Shown: one piece after another, positions 1-8,458 of the stretch
Numbering within the stretch: position 1 is the first letter of the stretch
Layout of the letters: each line of letters starts with the position of its first letter
Origin: MGBC114844 sp910585855
GTDB taxonomy: Bacteria > Bacillota > Clostridia > Lachnospirales > Lachnospiraceae
Reading direction: 5' to 3'
Length of the DNA: 64,000 nucleotides
Assembly: GCA_965646165.1 (NCBI GenBank)
Contig: CBFFYP010000005.1
Coordinates: 25,598 to 89,597, forward strand
The notes under the pieces: generated by a model
What the model was told of the DNA's origin: nothing
What the model saw: the letters and a program-made list of their open reading frames with translations, nothing else
The model's database searches: none
Made by a program: the position numbers and the translations under genes

Positions 1-283
1 TATCTTCGCATTTTATAGGAAATATAGATTCTGCATTTTGGTATGTCTGTTTAAAAAAATTGGCATATTGAAATGCAGGGGATTAGAAAAATTTGGTTTA
101 TTTGATTTTGTTTTATAGTGGTTTATTGTGATAATTTAGAATATAGAATAAATTAAGAGATAAATTATAATATTTATAAATTATAGTTAGAAATTATTTT
201 TCTGCTTGATTTTTAAGAAAATATAGTGTAGAATAATTAAAAAGAGAAAGATATATAAAATTTAATTTAAAAATCAAATTATA

Positions 284-568
284 TATTAAAATATCAGATA
301 TTACTGAGAATTTTTATATAATTGAAAACAATTTATTATGGGGCGTGGAAACCCGCATAAACACTGGAAAAATTGATATTTTCCTCTACAAAAAAGAGAA
401 AATCCTCCGTAAAAATGAAAAATCCTATAAAATAAAGGTTTTTTAGATGTGGAGGTAGGGTGGGATAAGAAAAAAATAAGAAGAAGATAGAGTTATGTAA
501 ACTAATAAAAATTCTCCGTAAAAATAGTACCTGAACCCATTGAAAATACTGGATTTTTTGGAGGGTGG
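284..568 (+). promoter_or_regulatory. CRISPR leader 1
   Basis: This AT-rich stretch lies directly before the first CRISPR repeat and is recognisably the same sequence as 23650-23937 before the second array. Shared blocks include GAAACCCGCATAAACACTGG, two copies of ATCCTCCGTAAAA or a variant of it, and a GGGTGG just before the first repeat. Being conserved in the same position before two arrays is what marks it as a leader, with the promoter for + strand array transcription. The sequence at 1-283 is AT-rich and I see no gene in it. Confidence 0.75.
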
Positions 569-679
569 GTAGAGGAAGAAGCCCGTAGGAAAGGGTGTTG
601 AAACTCTCGATGATCCTCTTCTTTGTGAGTAACCTGGTCTCCGGTAGAGGAAGAAGTTTGTAGAAAAGGATGCTGAAAC
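569..679 (+). CRISPR. Two-repeat CRISPR array
   Basis: Two 36-bp repeats (569-604 and 644-679) enclose one 39-bp spacer (605-643). The repeat starts GTAGAGGAAGAAG and ends GTTGAAAC or GCTGAAAC; the end is the usual 8-nt type III crRNA 5' handle, so transcription is rightward. The second repeat is diverged, as expected of the leader-distal end. It differs from the larger array mainly by GAGGAAG for GAGGTAG. Beyond 679, to about 960, I see no further repeats and no convincing gene. Confidence 0.85.
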
Positions 680-962
680 TTTTTTTATTAGTAGCTCCTA
701 GTATATTTACAGGAAACAGAAAAAGATATGTAAAGAATAATAGGGAAATTAGAGGTTTTATTAAGAGAAAGAGAGGTTTTTATGCTGACATCATGGGAAG
801 AAAAGAGGAATATTAATGTGAAGAGAGTTATTCTGATTATGAAGAGGAAGATTAAGAATCTATAATTAGGTAGAGAAAGATATAAAAAATAAAAAAGATA
901 CATTTATTCTGCTAATATACTTGGAATAGGTATCTTTTTTATTGATATTTTTGGAATTTAGT

Positions 963-1546
963 TTAGTATTTTTCTTTATGAGCATTTAATCCTTTTCGTA
1001 TTAATGTTTTAATGTTTTGAAATTCTATTTCCATAGAAATTTCGTGAAATTTTTCTAATTGTTCAATCGCATATTTTTTATCATCTGTTTTATTAGATTC
1101 ACTTGCATGATTGATTTGGTTTCTCATTAATTTAAGAGCAAGATAATAACGCATGATATTATAAAGGATATGATTAGGAATATTACTTTGTTCTATTTGT
1201 CCGATTCCTTCTTTTAATCGATTTAATGCAGCAACTTTTTTTCATAAGTTCCCGATAGTGTTTTTTTATACAGGTCATAATCTCTGTAGAAAAAATAATG
1301 AATCAAATAAGGTTTATTTTTTATTTCATTTAGGTATTTTTTTCCTGAGTTTGCTTTTTCTGGTTCTTGGTCATAAATTTTAGGGAGTATTTCAGTATTT
1401 TTTCGATTACCAATTCCTTTTTCAAAGTAGCGGTTGAGAAATGTAATCAATCGGTCTACTGCTCTTTGTACTTCTTTCTCCTGTATTTGTTTTTTTATAT
1501 TTTCTAACACTCCAACGGCTAAAGCACGTTGGGTTCTTATATACAT
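963..1546 (-). pseudogene. Broken Csx1/Csm6-like HEPN ribonuclease fragment
   Basis: Two minus-strand reading frames (1546-1223 and the frame ending at 963) join into one protein if a single base is skipped in the A run near 1227-1234. The joined protein reads through KKVAALNRLKEGIGQIEQ into RYYLALKLMRNQINHASES. RNQINH is an R-x4-H motif, the catalytic signature of HEPN ribonucleases, and the surrounding sequence is like the C-terminal half of CARF-HEPN effectors (Csx1/Csm6/TM1812 type) that cleave RNA when cyclic oligoadenylate binds. The CARF half is missing: the reading frame begins next to the IS200/IS605 element at about 1575, which probably removed it. A good ribosome site (GGAGGTGA) precedes the ATG at 1546, so a fragment could be made. 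I infer a dead ancillary nuclease of the type III system. Confidence 0.6.
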
Positions 1547-1675
1547 TCACCTCCAAATATACTCGAAAGCATATAAGACTAATGAGTTTCTATAAGACTT
1601 TCACTACCAATCATTCACTTGAACGAATTAACGATAGTATAAGGCTTGCGTCAAAACCTGTTTATACATTCTTTT

Positions 1676-3136
1676 TTAAATTGCTATACTACTTAAATTA
1701 TTTTTACCTGTTAATCTATCTACTTCCAGATTGTGAAGCCGATAGAAATTTTCAAATCTTTCCTTGCACTTATCCATATCAAAACTTTTTAAATCATTAT
1801 TTATATTCATTATGAGAAAAGCAGAATACATATCTCTCTGAATTTTAATTCCATTAAAATCATTCCATCTTTGTGACAGTGATTTCTTTCTATACGTTCC
1901 ATCAAAATGATGAAATTGGCTTGCCTTTGCTTCAAAAGTATTTATCTCAATCAATTTTTCACCATAATATCCTAATTTTCTATCTAGGATAGCTAATAAC
2001 ATGGAAGGGGCTTTGTTTGCTAATGACTTACCATAGCGTTTCTTTCGTTTGAATTTACCTTTCTCATTCTTTTCAGTATTCTTTGCACGTTTCTGGAGTC
2101 CTGCAAAATTCATTTTTTCAACATATACTTTGTTTCCAAGAAATATAATATAATTAGCCAGACACTCATGCTGATATTTTCTAATATCTGACTGTTTTCT
2201 GTATAATTCTTTTAATTCCTTTTGATACTTGATATAGTGGTTTGATTGATTCCATACCACTTTTTTATTGCCCTGTTTCTTAATCGTTCCGTTTTCGTTA
2301 TAATGATCTGGATTAGTTGCCCGTCTTGACCGATCCATCTTTCTAAGGAATTTCCGTTTCTGATTTTCGATATTCTGAACCCTGTCAGCAAGTTCGAATA
2401 TTTTTACATCCGATTGACTGGAAATACTAACCGTACTTGTACCTATATCAATTCCAACATCTCCTGTGCCAATATCATGTTTGATTTCACCAGTTTCAGA
2501 ATCTACTTTTATAGGTGGATTTCCTTTAAAGACAATTTGTACATAATATTTCGGTTTGTTTCTTACATATTTTCGTACAATTCTGTTGTAGCAGATTTTC
2601 GATTGCATCGCTTGATACTCATAATAGTTCTCATAATCTATCATAACTGGTATTTCTAATCCATTCCAGATAAGAAAATCATCTTTAAAACGGATACCTG
2701 TCGAATTAGATTTTCCTTCAAGCGAATGAAAGTCGCCATATTTTTTATAATAAACTTTCTTTCCATTGCCATGGAATAACTTATCATAAGATTTCCATAA
2801 TGCAGTTGCAATTTTTTGTGTAGTAAAAGAATCCATATTATCTTTGAAATGCTTTTGCATTTGTTTTACATTTTCGTGAAAGGAATATTCTGACATACCA
2901 TATTGTTTGCGAATATCATTTATTTGTTTCCAAATTTCTTTATCTGATTTTTTATTTCCAGTTATTGAAGATAGAAGAGTACGATATTTCTTAGTCTTGA
3001 TCATTTCTTTGTATCGTTTCTGTGTTACGTTTACTAAAGAATTATAAATTTGTCTTCCAATTTCAAAACGTTTATTTAAAATATCTTCCTGATACTTTTC
3101 TGTTTTTAACGGAAATTCAACAGTAAAGTTTGCCAT
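1676..3136 (-). CDS. tnpB: TnpB (OrfB), IS605-type RNA-guided nuclease family
   Basis: This is a 486-residue TnpB of the long IS605 OrfB group. The RuvC-like pieces are visible: GIDIGTSTVS (first Asp), VEKMNFAGLQ (Glu) and GIKIQRDMYSAFLIMN (last Asp). The zinc-finger cysteines normally between the last two pieces are absent; SQRWNDFNG stands in their place, which is known in this sub-group. TnpB proteins are RNA-guided DNA nucleases that keep the element at its site. I chose ATG at 3136 because GAAGTGA lies just upstream; an in-frame GTG at 3145 is the alternative. The frame is intact. Confidence 0.85.
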   Translation of the reverse strand: MANFTVEFPLKTEKYQEDILNKRFEIGRQIYNSLVNVTQKRYKEMIKTKKYRTLLSSITGNKKSDKEIWKQINDIRKQYGMSEYSFHENVKQMQKHFKDNMDSFTTQKIATALWKSYDKLFHGNGKKVYYKKYGDFHSLEGKSNSTGIRFKDDFLIWNGLEIPVMIDYENYYEYQAMQSKICYNRIVRKYVRNKPKYYVQIVFKGNPPIKVDSETGEIKHDIGTGDVGIDIGTSTVSISSQSDVKIFELADRVQNIENQKRKFLRKMDRSRRATNPDHYNENGTIKKQGNKKVVWNQSNHYIKYQKELKELYRKQSDIRKYQHECLANYIIFLGNKVYVEKMNFAGLQKRAKNTEKNEKGKFKRKKRYGKSLANKAPSMLLAILDRKLGYYGEKLIEINTFEAKASQFHHFDGTYRKKSLSQRWNDFNGIKIQRDMYSAFLIMNINNDLKSFDMDKCKERFENFYRLHNLEVDRLTGKNNLSSIAI

Positions 3137-3174
3137 AATATTCACTTCGCTTTCTAAATATAATATTCTCTTTT

Positions 3175-3537
3175 TTAATATCTTTTCTTTTGATTCTCTA
3201 TGTATTTCTTAATTGTTTTACTACATACATTTCCTGCTGTTGAAACAAAATAGCTTCTTGTCCATAAACTAGGCATTTTTAATAATTCATTGAATTCTTC
3301 TCTAAGAATTTTACTTGTATATCCTTTTATTTGTTGCATAATATCTGACGGACTTAATGTAGGTGGACAATTTAAAAACATACGAGAGTGGTCTTTGTTG
3401 CATTCAATTGCGATTAATTCAATTTCTAACTCCTTACATTTAATTTTAACCAGTTCTTTAAATCGTTTTTCTACATTTGGTATCAGAAAAATTTTGCGTC
3501 TGTATCTTGGACAAAATACAAAATGGTAGTTTATCAA
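3175..3537 (-). CDS. tnpA: TnpA, IS200/IS605 Y1 transposase, probably inactive
   Basis: NYHFVFCPRYRRKIF at the start and YFVSTAGN...IKKYIENQ at the end are typical of the Y1 transposase that moves single-stranded IS200/IS605 DNA; the Tyr of KKYIENQ is the expected nucleophile. The metal-binding His-hydrophobic-His motif, HVH in copy 2 of this window, reads HSR here (KDHSRMFLN), losing the second His. The start is unsure: TTG at 3537 opens the frame shown, but homology suggests about 13 more upstream residues with no standard start codon. I infer an inactive or badly impaired enzyme. Confidence 0.8.
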   Translation of the reverse strand: MINYHFVFCPRYRRKIFLIPNVEKRFKELVKIKCKELEIELIAIECNKDHSRMFLNCPPTLSPSDIMQQIKGYTSKILREEFNELLKMPSLWTRSYFVSTAGNVCSKTIKKYIENQKKRY

Positions 3538-3879
3538 AGATACTGTTGTGTTTGTATATCTATATTTATTTTCTATACATATACTATATCATAATATATG
3601 TATGTTTGCAACTTTTACATACATATTATTTTATATTGTGCTATCCAGCCCACACCTAAAGGTGTGGGCTTTTCGCGCATTTCCTGTAAGAAAACAATTA
3701 GACGAACTGGGGTGCAATTAATTATCTATTCAAAAATTTAATACTGGCAGCAGACAAATATAGGTTAGGAAAAATAATAAAAAAATTTTTTATTTTTTAG
3801 GATTTTTTCAAAATCAGAACCTATTTATAAATTAGAAAGCAAGAAATATAAAAAATTTACTGTATGGAGGAAATGTCTT

Positions 3880-4725
3880 ATGAAAATGGCTAACTCAACT
3901 TGTTGGAATATTACAAACAAATGCAATGATCACTGTCAGTTTTGTTATCGGGATCAAACTTCACCTGATTTGGATTTAAAAGGCAGATTCGCTGTTATTG
4001 ATAATATTGCTGCTTCTGGAATCCGAAAATTGACTTTTGCAGGAGGAGAACCGTTACTAGTAGCTGAAATTAAGGAGTTAATTCAATATGCCAAACAAAA
4101 AGGTCTGCTTGTATCTATGACGACAAATTCTATTCTTTTAGATGATCAAATGCTTGATTTTTGTATGACACATTTAAACTGGCTTACTCTTTCTTTAGAT
4201 GGTGCGACAACAGAAGTACAAAGTCAAATGAGCAGAAATCCCAATCATGCCAATCGTGTAAAAGAAGTGTTGTCTGCTGCTGCCAATAAAGAAGGAAGTT
4301 GTAAATTTAAAATTAATTCTGTAGTCAGTCGGGTAAATTTAGATCATATAGAAGAACTTGCCGAGTGGGTTGCAGCATATCCGATTGCCCGATGGAAATT
4401 GTTTCAATTTGTTCCGCTTAGAGGAACTTCAAAAAGAAACAGTGACAAATTTCTTATATCCAATCAGGAATTTTATCAGGCAGTAGAGAAAGCCAGAATA
4501 CGGCTAAAGGAAAAAAGCAATATTTTATCGGTTAGTGATAAGGAAAATATTAGAGATGCTTATTTTATTATTGCTCCAAACGGAGATGTAAAAAGTTCCC
4601 ATGATCTTCAGGAGCAGTGTCTTGGAAATGCACAGTATGATAATTTGAAAGAGATTTGGAATAGAGGATCTTATAACTATCAGCTACATGAAGCCAGAAC
4701 ACAGTCTTATATTGATATGCCGTAA
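3880..4725 (+). CDS. Viperin-like radical SAM enzyme
   Basis: This 281-residue protein has the radical SAM cluster motif CNDHCQFC near residue 15 and GGEP near residue 58. Beyond the generic fold, several pieces resemble vertebrate viperin in order: FKINSVVSRVN (viperin KINSVINRFN), ARWKLFQF (viperin VRWKVFQC), then DKFLISNQEF (viperin ERFVIGDEEF) and IRDAYFII (viperin MKDSYLIL). Viperins turn CTP, UTP or GTP into 3'-deoxy-3',4'-didehydro nucleotides that end viral RNA chains, and prokaryotic viperins defend against phage. The gene leads a tight operon with a GreA-like factor and RNase HIII beside type III cas genes. No nucleotide kinase, a common viperin partner, is next to it. RBS GGAGG precedes ATG 3880. 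It could instead be a related MoaA-like radical SAM enzyme. Confidence 0.6.
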   Translation: MKMANSTCWNITNKCNDHCQFCYRDQTSPDLDLKGRFAVIDNIAASGIRKLTFAGGEPLLVAEIKELIQYAKQKGLLVSMTTNSILLDDQMLDFCMTHLNWLTLSLDGATTEVQSQMSRNPNHANRVKEVLSAAANKEGSCKFKINSVVSRVNLDHIEELAEWVAAYPIARWKLFQFVPLRGTSKRNSDKFLISNQEFYQAVEKARIRLKEKSNILSVSDKENIRDAYFIIAPNGDVKSSHDLQEQCLGNAQYDNLKEIWNRGSYNYQLHEARTQSYIDMP

Positions 4726-4774
4726 GGAAATAAGAAATTTTAAAGATAAGCAAATAGAAAAGGAGAAAGTTTTT

Positions 4775-5455
4775 ATGGATAAAAAAGAACTGATTCAAAA
4801 ACGTTATATGGAAGCAATTCAGAAGAAATTAGAGAAGGCAAGAAGCAGTTACGAAATTGCCAAAAACGATACAATCGAGGCAGAAGGGCGTATGGTAACA
4901 CGTTATGATTCTACAAAGACAGAAACAGCATGGCTTGCAGACGGATATTTAGAGGAAGTAAAAGAATTAGAACAGTGTATTCAAAATCTGCAGACACAAA
5001 AAGAATATGCCAATGTTGCTGATATCTTGCTTTTGGATGAATTAAAAAACGGAGAGTATCAAAAGACACTATCTTATACACTTCTTGCGGAAGATTCTCC
5101 TGTTTCAAATACTTTATTTTCTGCTTTATTGGGCTGTATGGTCGGGGATTCTGTGGTGATAAGCAGCAGCAAACAAAAAATTGAGTATCAGATCAGAGAA
5201 ATTCAAAAAGGAAAACCAGACGGAGCAGCAATCGGTTCTTTGATTACGTTAGAAGATGAATATGGCGATTCGGATCAATATTATATCGTTAATTATGTAG
5301 GAGGAATTGAAATAGAAGCAGAGGGAGAAATCATTTATTGTTTATCAAAGCAAGCTCCTATTGCACAGGCTTTATTAGGGAAAAAGGAGGAAGATAGAAT
5401 TGAAGTAACTGCAAAAGAAGTAATTACTTTTCATATTTTAAAAGTGGAGGAATGA
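4775..5455 (+). CDS. GreA/GreB-like transcription elongation factor
   Basis: This 226-residue protein starts with a charged helical coil (ELIQKRYMEAIQKKLEKA...ETAWLADGYLEEVKELEQ), as in the GreA coiled coil that enters the RNA polymerase secondary channel. It ends with a GreA-like FKBP-type domain: GSLITLEDEYGDSDQYYIVNY, then SKQAPIAQALLGKKEEDRIEV, where the APIAQALLGK piece matches the family's sPla.aLlGk. It is longer than GreA (about 158 residues) because of an extra middle segment around residues 75-150. Gre factors make stalled polymerase cut back the RNA 3' end. It follows the viperin-like gene by 49 bp and its stop almost touches the next start. ATG 4775 follows AAGGAGAAAG. An RNA polymerase-binding role is a family inference. 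Confidence 0.65.
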   Translation: MDKKELIQKRYMEAIQKKLEKARSSYEIAKNDTIEAEGRMVTRYDSTKTETAWLADGYLEEVKELEQCIQNLQTQKEYANVADILLLDELKNGEYQKTLSYTLLAEDSPVSNTLFSALLGCMVGDSVVISSSKQKIEYQIREIQKGKPDGAAIGSLITLEDEYGDSDQYYIVNYVGGIEIEAEGEIIYCLSKQAPIAQALLGKKEEDRIEVTAKEVITFHILKVEE

Positions 5456-5457
5456 TA

Positions 5458-6255
5458 ATGTATTTATTGCCGGATGAGAACTTTGTTTATTCTGAAAAGG
5501 GATGCTGTGAAAAATTAAATAGCTATCAGAAATTGTCGAAATTAGGACTTCCTGTTTTAAAAAGTGCAGTGATTCCTTATCAGGAATGGAATCAAATCAG
5601 TGAAGAAATGGAAGATAAAATTCGAAAGCATTTAAAAAGCAGTTATTGTATGATTCGGTATATCTATACTTCTTCCTGTCATAATATCAAAAATGGTGGA
5701 AAAATCGTGCCTGTTTCTGCGGATTCTCTTCTTGCAGAAGCAGAGCCGCAGACAGATTTATGGTTGTTAGAACCCAGTGACAGAAGGAATAATCTTTATT
5801 GCTGTAATATTTCTATGAATCGAATTTTGGAAAATTTACATATTGAATTTGTAGGAGAAGGGTTTGATATATCTGATTTAAATAAAGGAAAGATTTCTCC
5901 GCATGAACAAATGGATATTTCCTATCCGATTGAATATGGTTTATATCTGGAATGGTGGAAAAGGGCAAAGTTTTCTTTTTGCTTACAGGAAGAATATAAG
6001 CAGAGTATTGTTTTAAGAAAAGAACGGTGGAAAGAATTTCAGACATTGTGTGATATTACATTTCCTGAAACTTTTCATCCTGTGGATTTTAGATTTTTGG
6101 AGAAAATAATCGGATATGTGGATAGAGTAGAAGAAAGCTGGGGACAGGAAAAGCCGGATTTTTATAATATAAGCTGTTCCTGTGAAAAAAGCGGAAGGAT
6201 AATCTGCTGGGATATCCAAACTCCAAGCGGAAAGAAAAGAGCTTATTTTCAGTAG
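5458..6255 (+). CDS. Unrecognised protein of the viperin-like operon
   Basis: I do not recognise this 265-residue protein. It is soluble, with no membrane segment or signal peptide. Its N-terminal part (LSKLGLPVLKSAVIPYQEWN, then SSYCMIRYIYTS) is faintly like the lid and nucleotide-binding start of PEP-synthase or ATP-grasp proteins, where GLPVP..g and iRS recur, and EFVGEGFDISDLNKGKISPHE could be a further part of such a fold. That is a weak guess. It overlaps or abuts the GreA-like stop codon (GTGGAGG ribosome site, ATG at 5458, alternative ATG at 5452), so translation is probably coupled. Its place between GreA-like and RNase HIII genes points to a shared nucleic-acid or nucleotide function. 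Confidence 0.5.
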   Translation: MYLLPDENFVYSEKGCCEKLNSYQKLSKLGLPVLKSAVIPYQEWNQISEEMEDKIRKHLKSSYCMIRYIYTSSCHNIKNGGKIVPVSADSLLAEAEPQTDLWLLEPSDRRNNLYCCNISMNRILENLHIEFVGEGFDISDLNKGKISPHEQMDISYPIEYGLYLEWWKRAKFSFCLQEEYKQSIVLRKERWKEFQTLCDITFPETFHPVDFRFLEKIIGYVDRVEESWGQEKPDFYNISCSCEKSGRIICWDIQTPSGKKRAYFQ

Positions 6256-6287
6256 AACGTGTTATAAAAAAGAAAGGGGCATTTGTT

Positions 6288-7265
6288 ATGATAACAGAAA
6301 AGATGTTTCAGGAAAAATTGTCCGAATGTAAAAGAAAGATAGAAGCAGAGGGAATAAGACTGATAGGAGAGAGAAAGATGCTGTATGGTATACAGCTTTT
6401 AGCAGAAAGCAAGTATTATGAGATGCTGAAAATAAATATATATCTGTCAAAGCAGGGAATTTCCTATGTGATTTCAGATAAAAAAACTTCTATTAGCAGC
6501 AGATTAGATCAGATATTGACAGAAACATTTCAGCAGATACCAAAAGTAGAGGTATGTTATTTAGGAACAGATGAATCGGGAAAAGGGGATTATTTTGGAC
6601 CGCTTGTTGCTGCAGGATTTCTTTCGTATGGAGAATTAGATGCATATCTTATCAAACATGAGATACAGGATTGCAAGAAGATGTCGGATCAAAAGGTAAA
6701 AGATTGTGCGAAATATTTGATGTCTAATTTTTCGAAAAACTGTATTATTTTAACGATTACTCCAAAAAAATATAATGAATTATATAGATATTGTATGATA
6801 GAAGGAAAAACATTAAATGATTTGCTGGCATTGGCTCATAGTCGGGTAATTTCAGCGGCGTTGGAAAAAAAGCCTAAAATGCGGATGTTGATTACGGATC
6901 AGTTTACTGATAAAGAATTATTGATAAGGCAAATAGAACAGACAAAGCCTGACGATTTATTTTTTAAAAGATTAAAAAACAAAGAATTAAAGACGGAAAT
7001 ACAAGTTTTGCTAAAAGCGGAAAAGTATACAGCAGTAGCAGCTGCTAGTATTTTGGCAAGGGCTGCTTATTTGGAATGGATAGAGAATATGTCCGATCGG
7101 TTTGGGTTGATTTTTCCAAAAGGGTGCGGAGAGGATGTAAAATTTATGGCAGCAGCATTGATGGATAAAGTAGGAGAAAGAAATTTAGAGGAATATGTAA
7201 AGATACATTTTAAAACAACAGATGCAGTTATGAAAGGGTATCATGTAAAAAGCAGTTGGATTTAA
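6288..7265 (+). CDS. rnhC: Ribonuclease HIII
   Basis: This 325-residue protein has the RNase HIII layout: an N-terminal TBP-like substrate-binding domain (about 1-90), then the RNase H domain opening with YLGTDESGKGDYFGPLV, whose Asp and Glu are catalytic. LITDQFTDK and AAASILARAAYLEW are the later conserved pieces. The enzyme cuts the RNA strand of RNA:DNA hybrids. Full length and intact. It is the fourth gene of an operon with viperin-like and GreA-like genes rather than in its usual housekeeping setting, so it may be a defence-associated copy. Whether the genome has another rnhC cannot be seen here. Confidence 0.9.
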   Translation: MITEKMFQEKLSECKRKIEAEGIRLIGERKMLYGIQLLAESKYYEMLKINIYLSKQGISYVISDKKTSISSRLDQILTETFQQIPKVEVCYLGTDESGKGDYFGPLVAAGFLSYGELDAYLIKHEIQDCKKMSDQKVKDCAKYLMSNFSKNCIILTITPKKYNELYRYCMIEGKTLNDLLALAHSRVISAALEKKPKMRMLITDQFTDKELLIRQIEQTKPDDLFFKRLKNKELKTEIQVLLKAEKYTAVAAASILARAAYLEWIENMSDRFGLIFPKGCGEDVKFMAAALMDKVGERNLEEYVKIHFKTTDAVMKGYHVKSSWI

Positions 7266-7282
7266 GAGAGAAAGGATAAAAA

Positions 7283-7627
7283 ATGTTTATTAATTTTACA
7301 AATCATACATCGAAATTATGGGATAAGGCGCAGTTAGAGGCAGCAAAAGAGTATGGAGAGATTGTGGATTTGGGATATCCCAATGTAAGTCCGGGAAGTA
7401 CAAGAGAGGAAGTGTATCAGTTAGGCGAAGAGTATTATAGACGCATTATGGAATATCAGCCTTCAGCGGTACTTTGTCAGGGGGAATATACATTAGTTTG
7501 CTATTTGGTTGGGCGGTTGCAGGAGAGTGGGGTTTTGGTTTTGGCAGCTTGTACACAGAGAAGTTCTTATATGGTTGGAAATGAAAAGCGCAGTGTTTTT
7601 GAGTTTGTGCAGTTTCGGGAATATTAG
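7283..7627 (+). CDS. Small Csx15/Csx20-like protein, candidate ring nuclease
   Basis: A 114-residue protein beginning MFINFTNHTSKLW, with AKEYGEIVDLGYPNVSPGST, a CQGEYTLVCYLVGRL segment and VLAACTQRSS. The 'INF..H...W...QL.AA..YG.i.d..fP' start and the QGE and AAC.qR pieces suggest a small Rossmann-like domain similar to Csx15/Csx20-type CRISPR accessory proteins, some of which are proposed to degrade cyclic oligoadenylate. I rest this on fold-like pattern and location only: it closes the operon that leads into the type III cas genes. RBS GAAAGGA precedes ATG 7283. The frame is intact; a long hairpin repeat starts 17 bp after the stop. Confidence 0.45.
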   Translation: MFINFTNHTSKLWDKAQLEAAKEYGEIVDLGYPNVSPGSTREEVYQLGEEYYRRIMEYQPSAVLCQGEYTLVCYLVGRLQESGVLVLAACTQRSSYMVGNEKRSVFEFVQFREY

Positions 7628-7643
7628 ATTTAGAGAGGGGGAC

Positions 7644-7799
7644 GCTGGAATCGAAAGGAAGGTCTATTCCGGGCTCGCTTGCGCTTAGCATTTCTTATTT
7701 CCACATAGCGGACACATAAGACGCTAAAATACAGCAATACAGAGTCTAAGTGCCGACGGGAAATGATGACCCTGCATAGACCTTCCTTTCGATTCCAGC
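7644..7799. repeat. Long hairpin repeat, family A copy 1
   Basis: A 156-bp element whose first and last 24 bp are perfect reverse complements (GCTGGAATCGAAAGGAAGG... at the left). Between them are blocks shared with the copies at 21219, 24942, 38016 and 52196: CGCTTGCGCTTAGCATTTC, GCGGACACATAAG, and CTAAGTGCCGACGGGAAATG. It starts 17 bp after a stop codon. The long stem could work as a transcription end or RNA stabiliser; this is inferred. Confidence 0.85.
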
Positions 7800-8051
7800 T
7801 GATTTTATAAGCTTTGAAGTTGTATTGTTGTGATGCAGTTTATGGTGAAAATATGTAGTAAAAGTATGGATTGATATTGCTTTTGTTTGGAGAATAAAAT
7901 AAAATAGAGAAGGAAAAAATGATTTTTTGGAATAATAAGTAGATTAATGAAAGTAACAGAAGAAAAAAATAAAAATTGTTAAAAAAAGTGTGACTTTTGA
8001 GAAAAGAGTTCCTAAGTAATAAGTAGAAAAAGAGAAAGAGAGGATACTGAT

Positions 8052-8360
8052 ATGGCGAAGAAAAGTGTGAATAATAATATTTATTTGGTGGCACAAAAGT
8101 CAGATAAAAAAGAGAGAAAATTAGATTATTACTTAGAACTTCCGAATGGAAAACGAGAATATGCATTTACGAGAAATTATTCGGCGATTTGTTATATGGC
8201 TTGTAAATCAAAAGTACCAGTAAATCGAGTATTGTATGCTAGAAAAAGAAATGAAGCTTTTATGGGGTTAGTAAAGTATTTAAATTATATTATGCCTTAT
8301 TTTATTGAATATTTTGGTTTGGAAGTAAGAGAAACAGAGAAATCAAGAAATGAGATATGA
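8052..8360 (+). CDS. Hypothetical protein at head of cas operon
   Basis: A 102-residue basic protein (starts MAKKSVNNNIYLVAQKSDKK) with no motif I recognise. A GAGAGG ribosome site precedes ATG 8052. It is 98 bp before the CARF gene and could be the first gene of the cas transcript. Size and charge would fit a small RNA-binding or Cas11-like subunit, which is otherwise not apparent in this locus, but no sequence feature proves it. The 7800-8051 gap is AT-rich and shows no gene. Confidence 0.5.
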   Translation: MAKKSVNNNIYLVAQKSDKKERKLDYYLELPNGKREYAFTRNYSAICYMACKSKVPVNRVLYARKRNEAFMGLVKYLNYIMPYFIEYFGLEVRETEKSRNEI

Positions 8361-8458
8361 TGAAAAATATAGAAAAGAAAGGGGGGATGCTGAAAATAAA
8401 AATATGGTAAGTGAAAAAATAAATTATATAGTATAAAAAAATAGGAGGAATAGCAGAA

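Larger units (their letters stand above)
1575..3680 (-). mobile_element. IS200/IS605-family element, copy 1
   Basis: A tnpA-tnpB pair on the minus strand with structured ends. The left end relative to transcription carries a perfect 9-bp stem hairpin at 3648-3669 (GCCCACACC-TAAA-GGTGTGGGC). The right end lies in the non-coding stretch 1570-1675 after tnpB. Exact ends cannot be fixed by eye because this family makes no target duplication. It lies between the HEPN fragment and the viperin-like operon. Its TnpA looks inactive, so it may depend on a related enzyme in trans. Confidence 0.75.

Noticed and set aside
688..903. Minus-strand frame after the small CRISPR array
   Set aside because: Very hydrophobic low-complexity translation of AT-rich DNA, no ribosome site and no family pattern; more likely chance.
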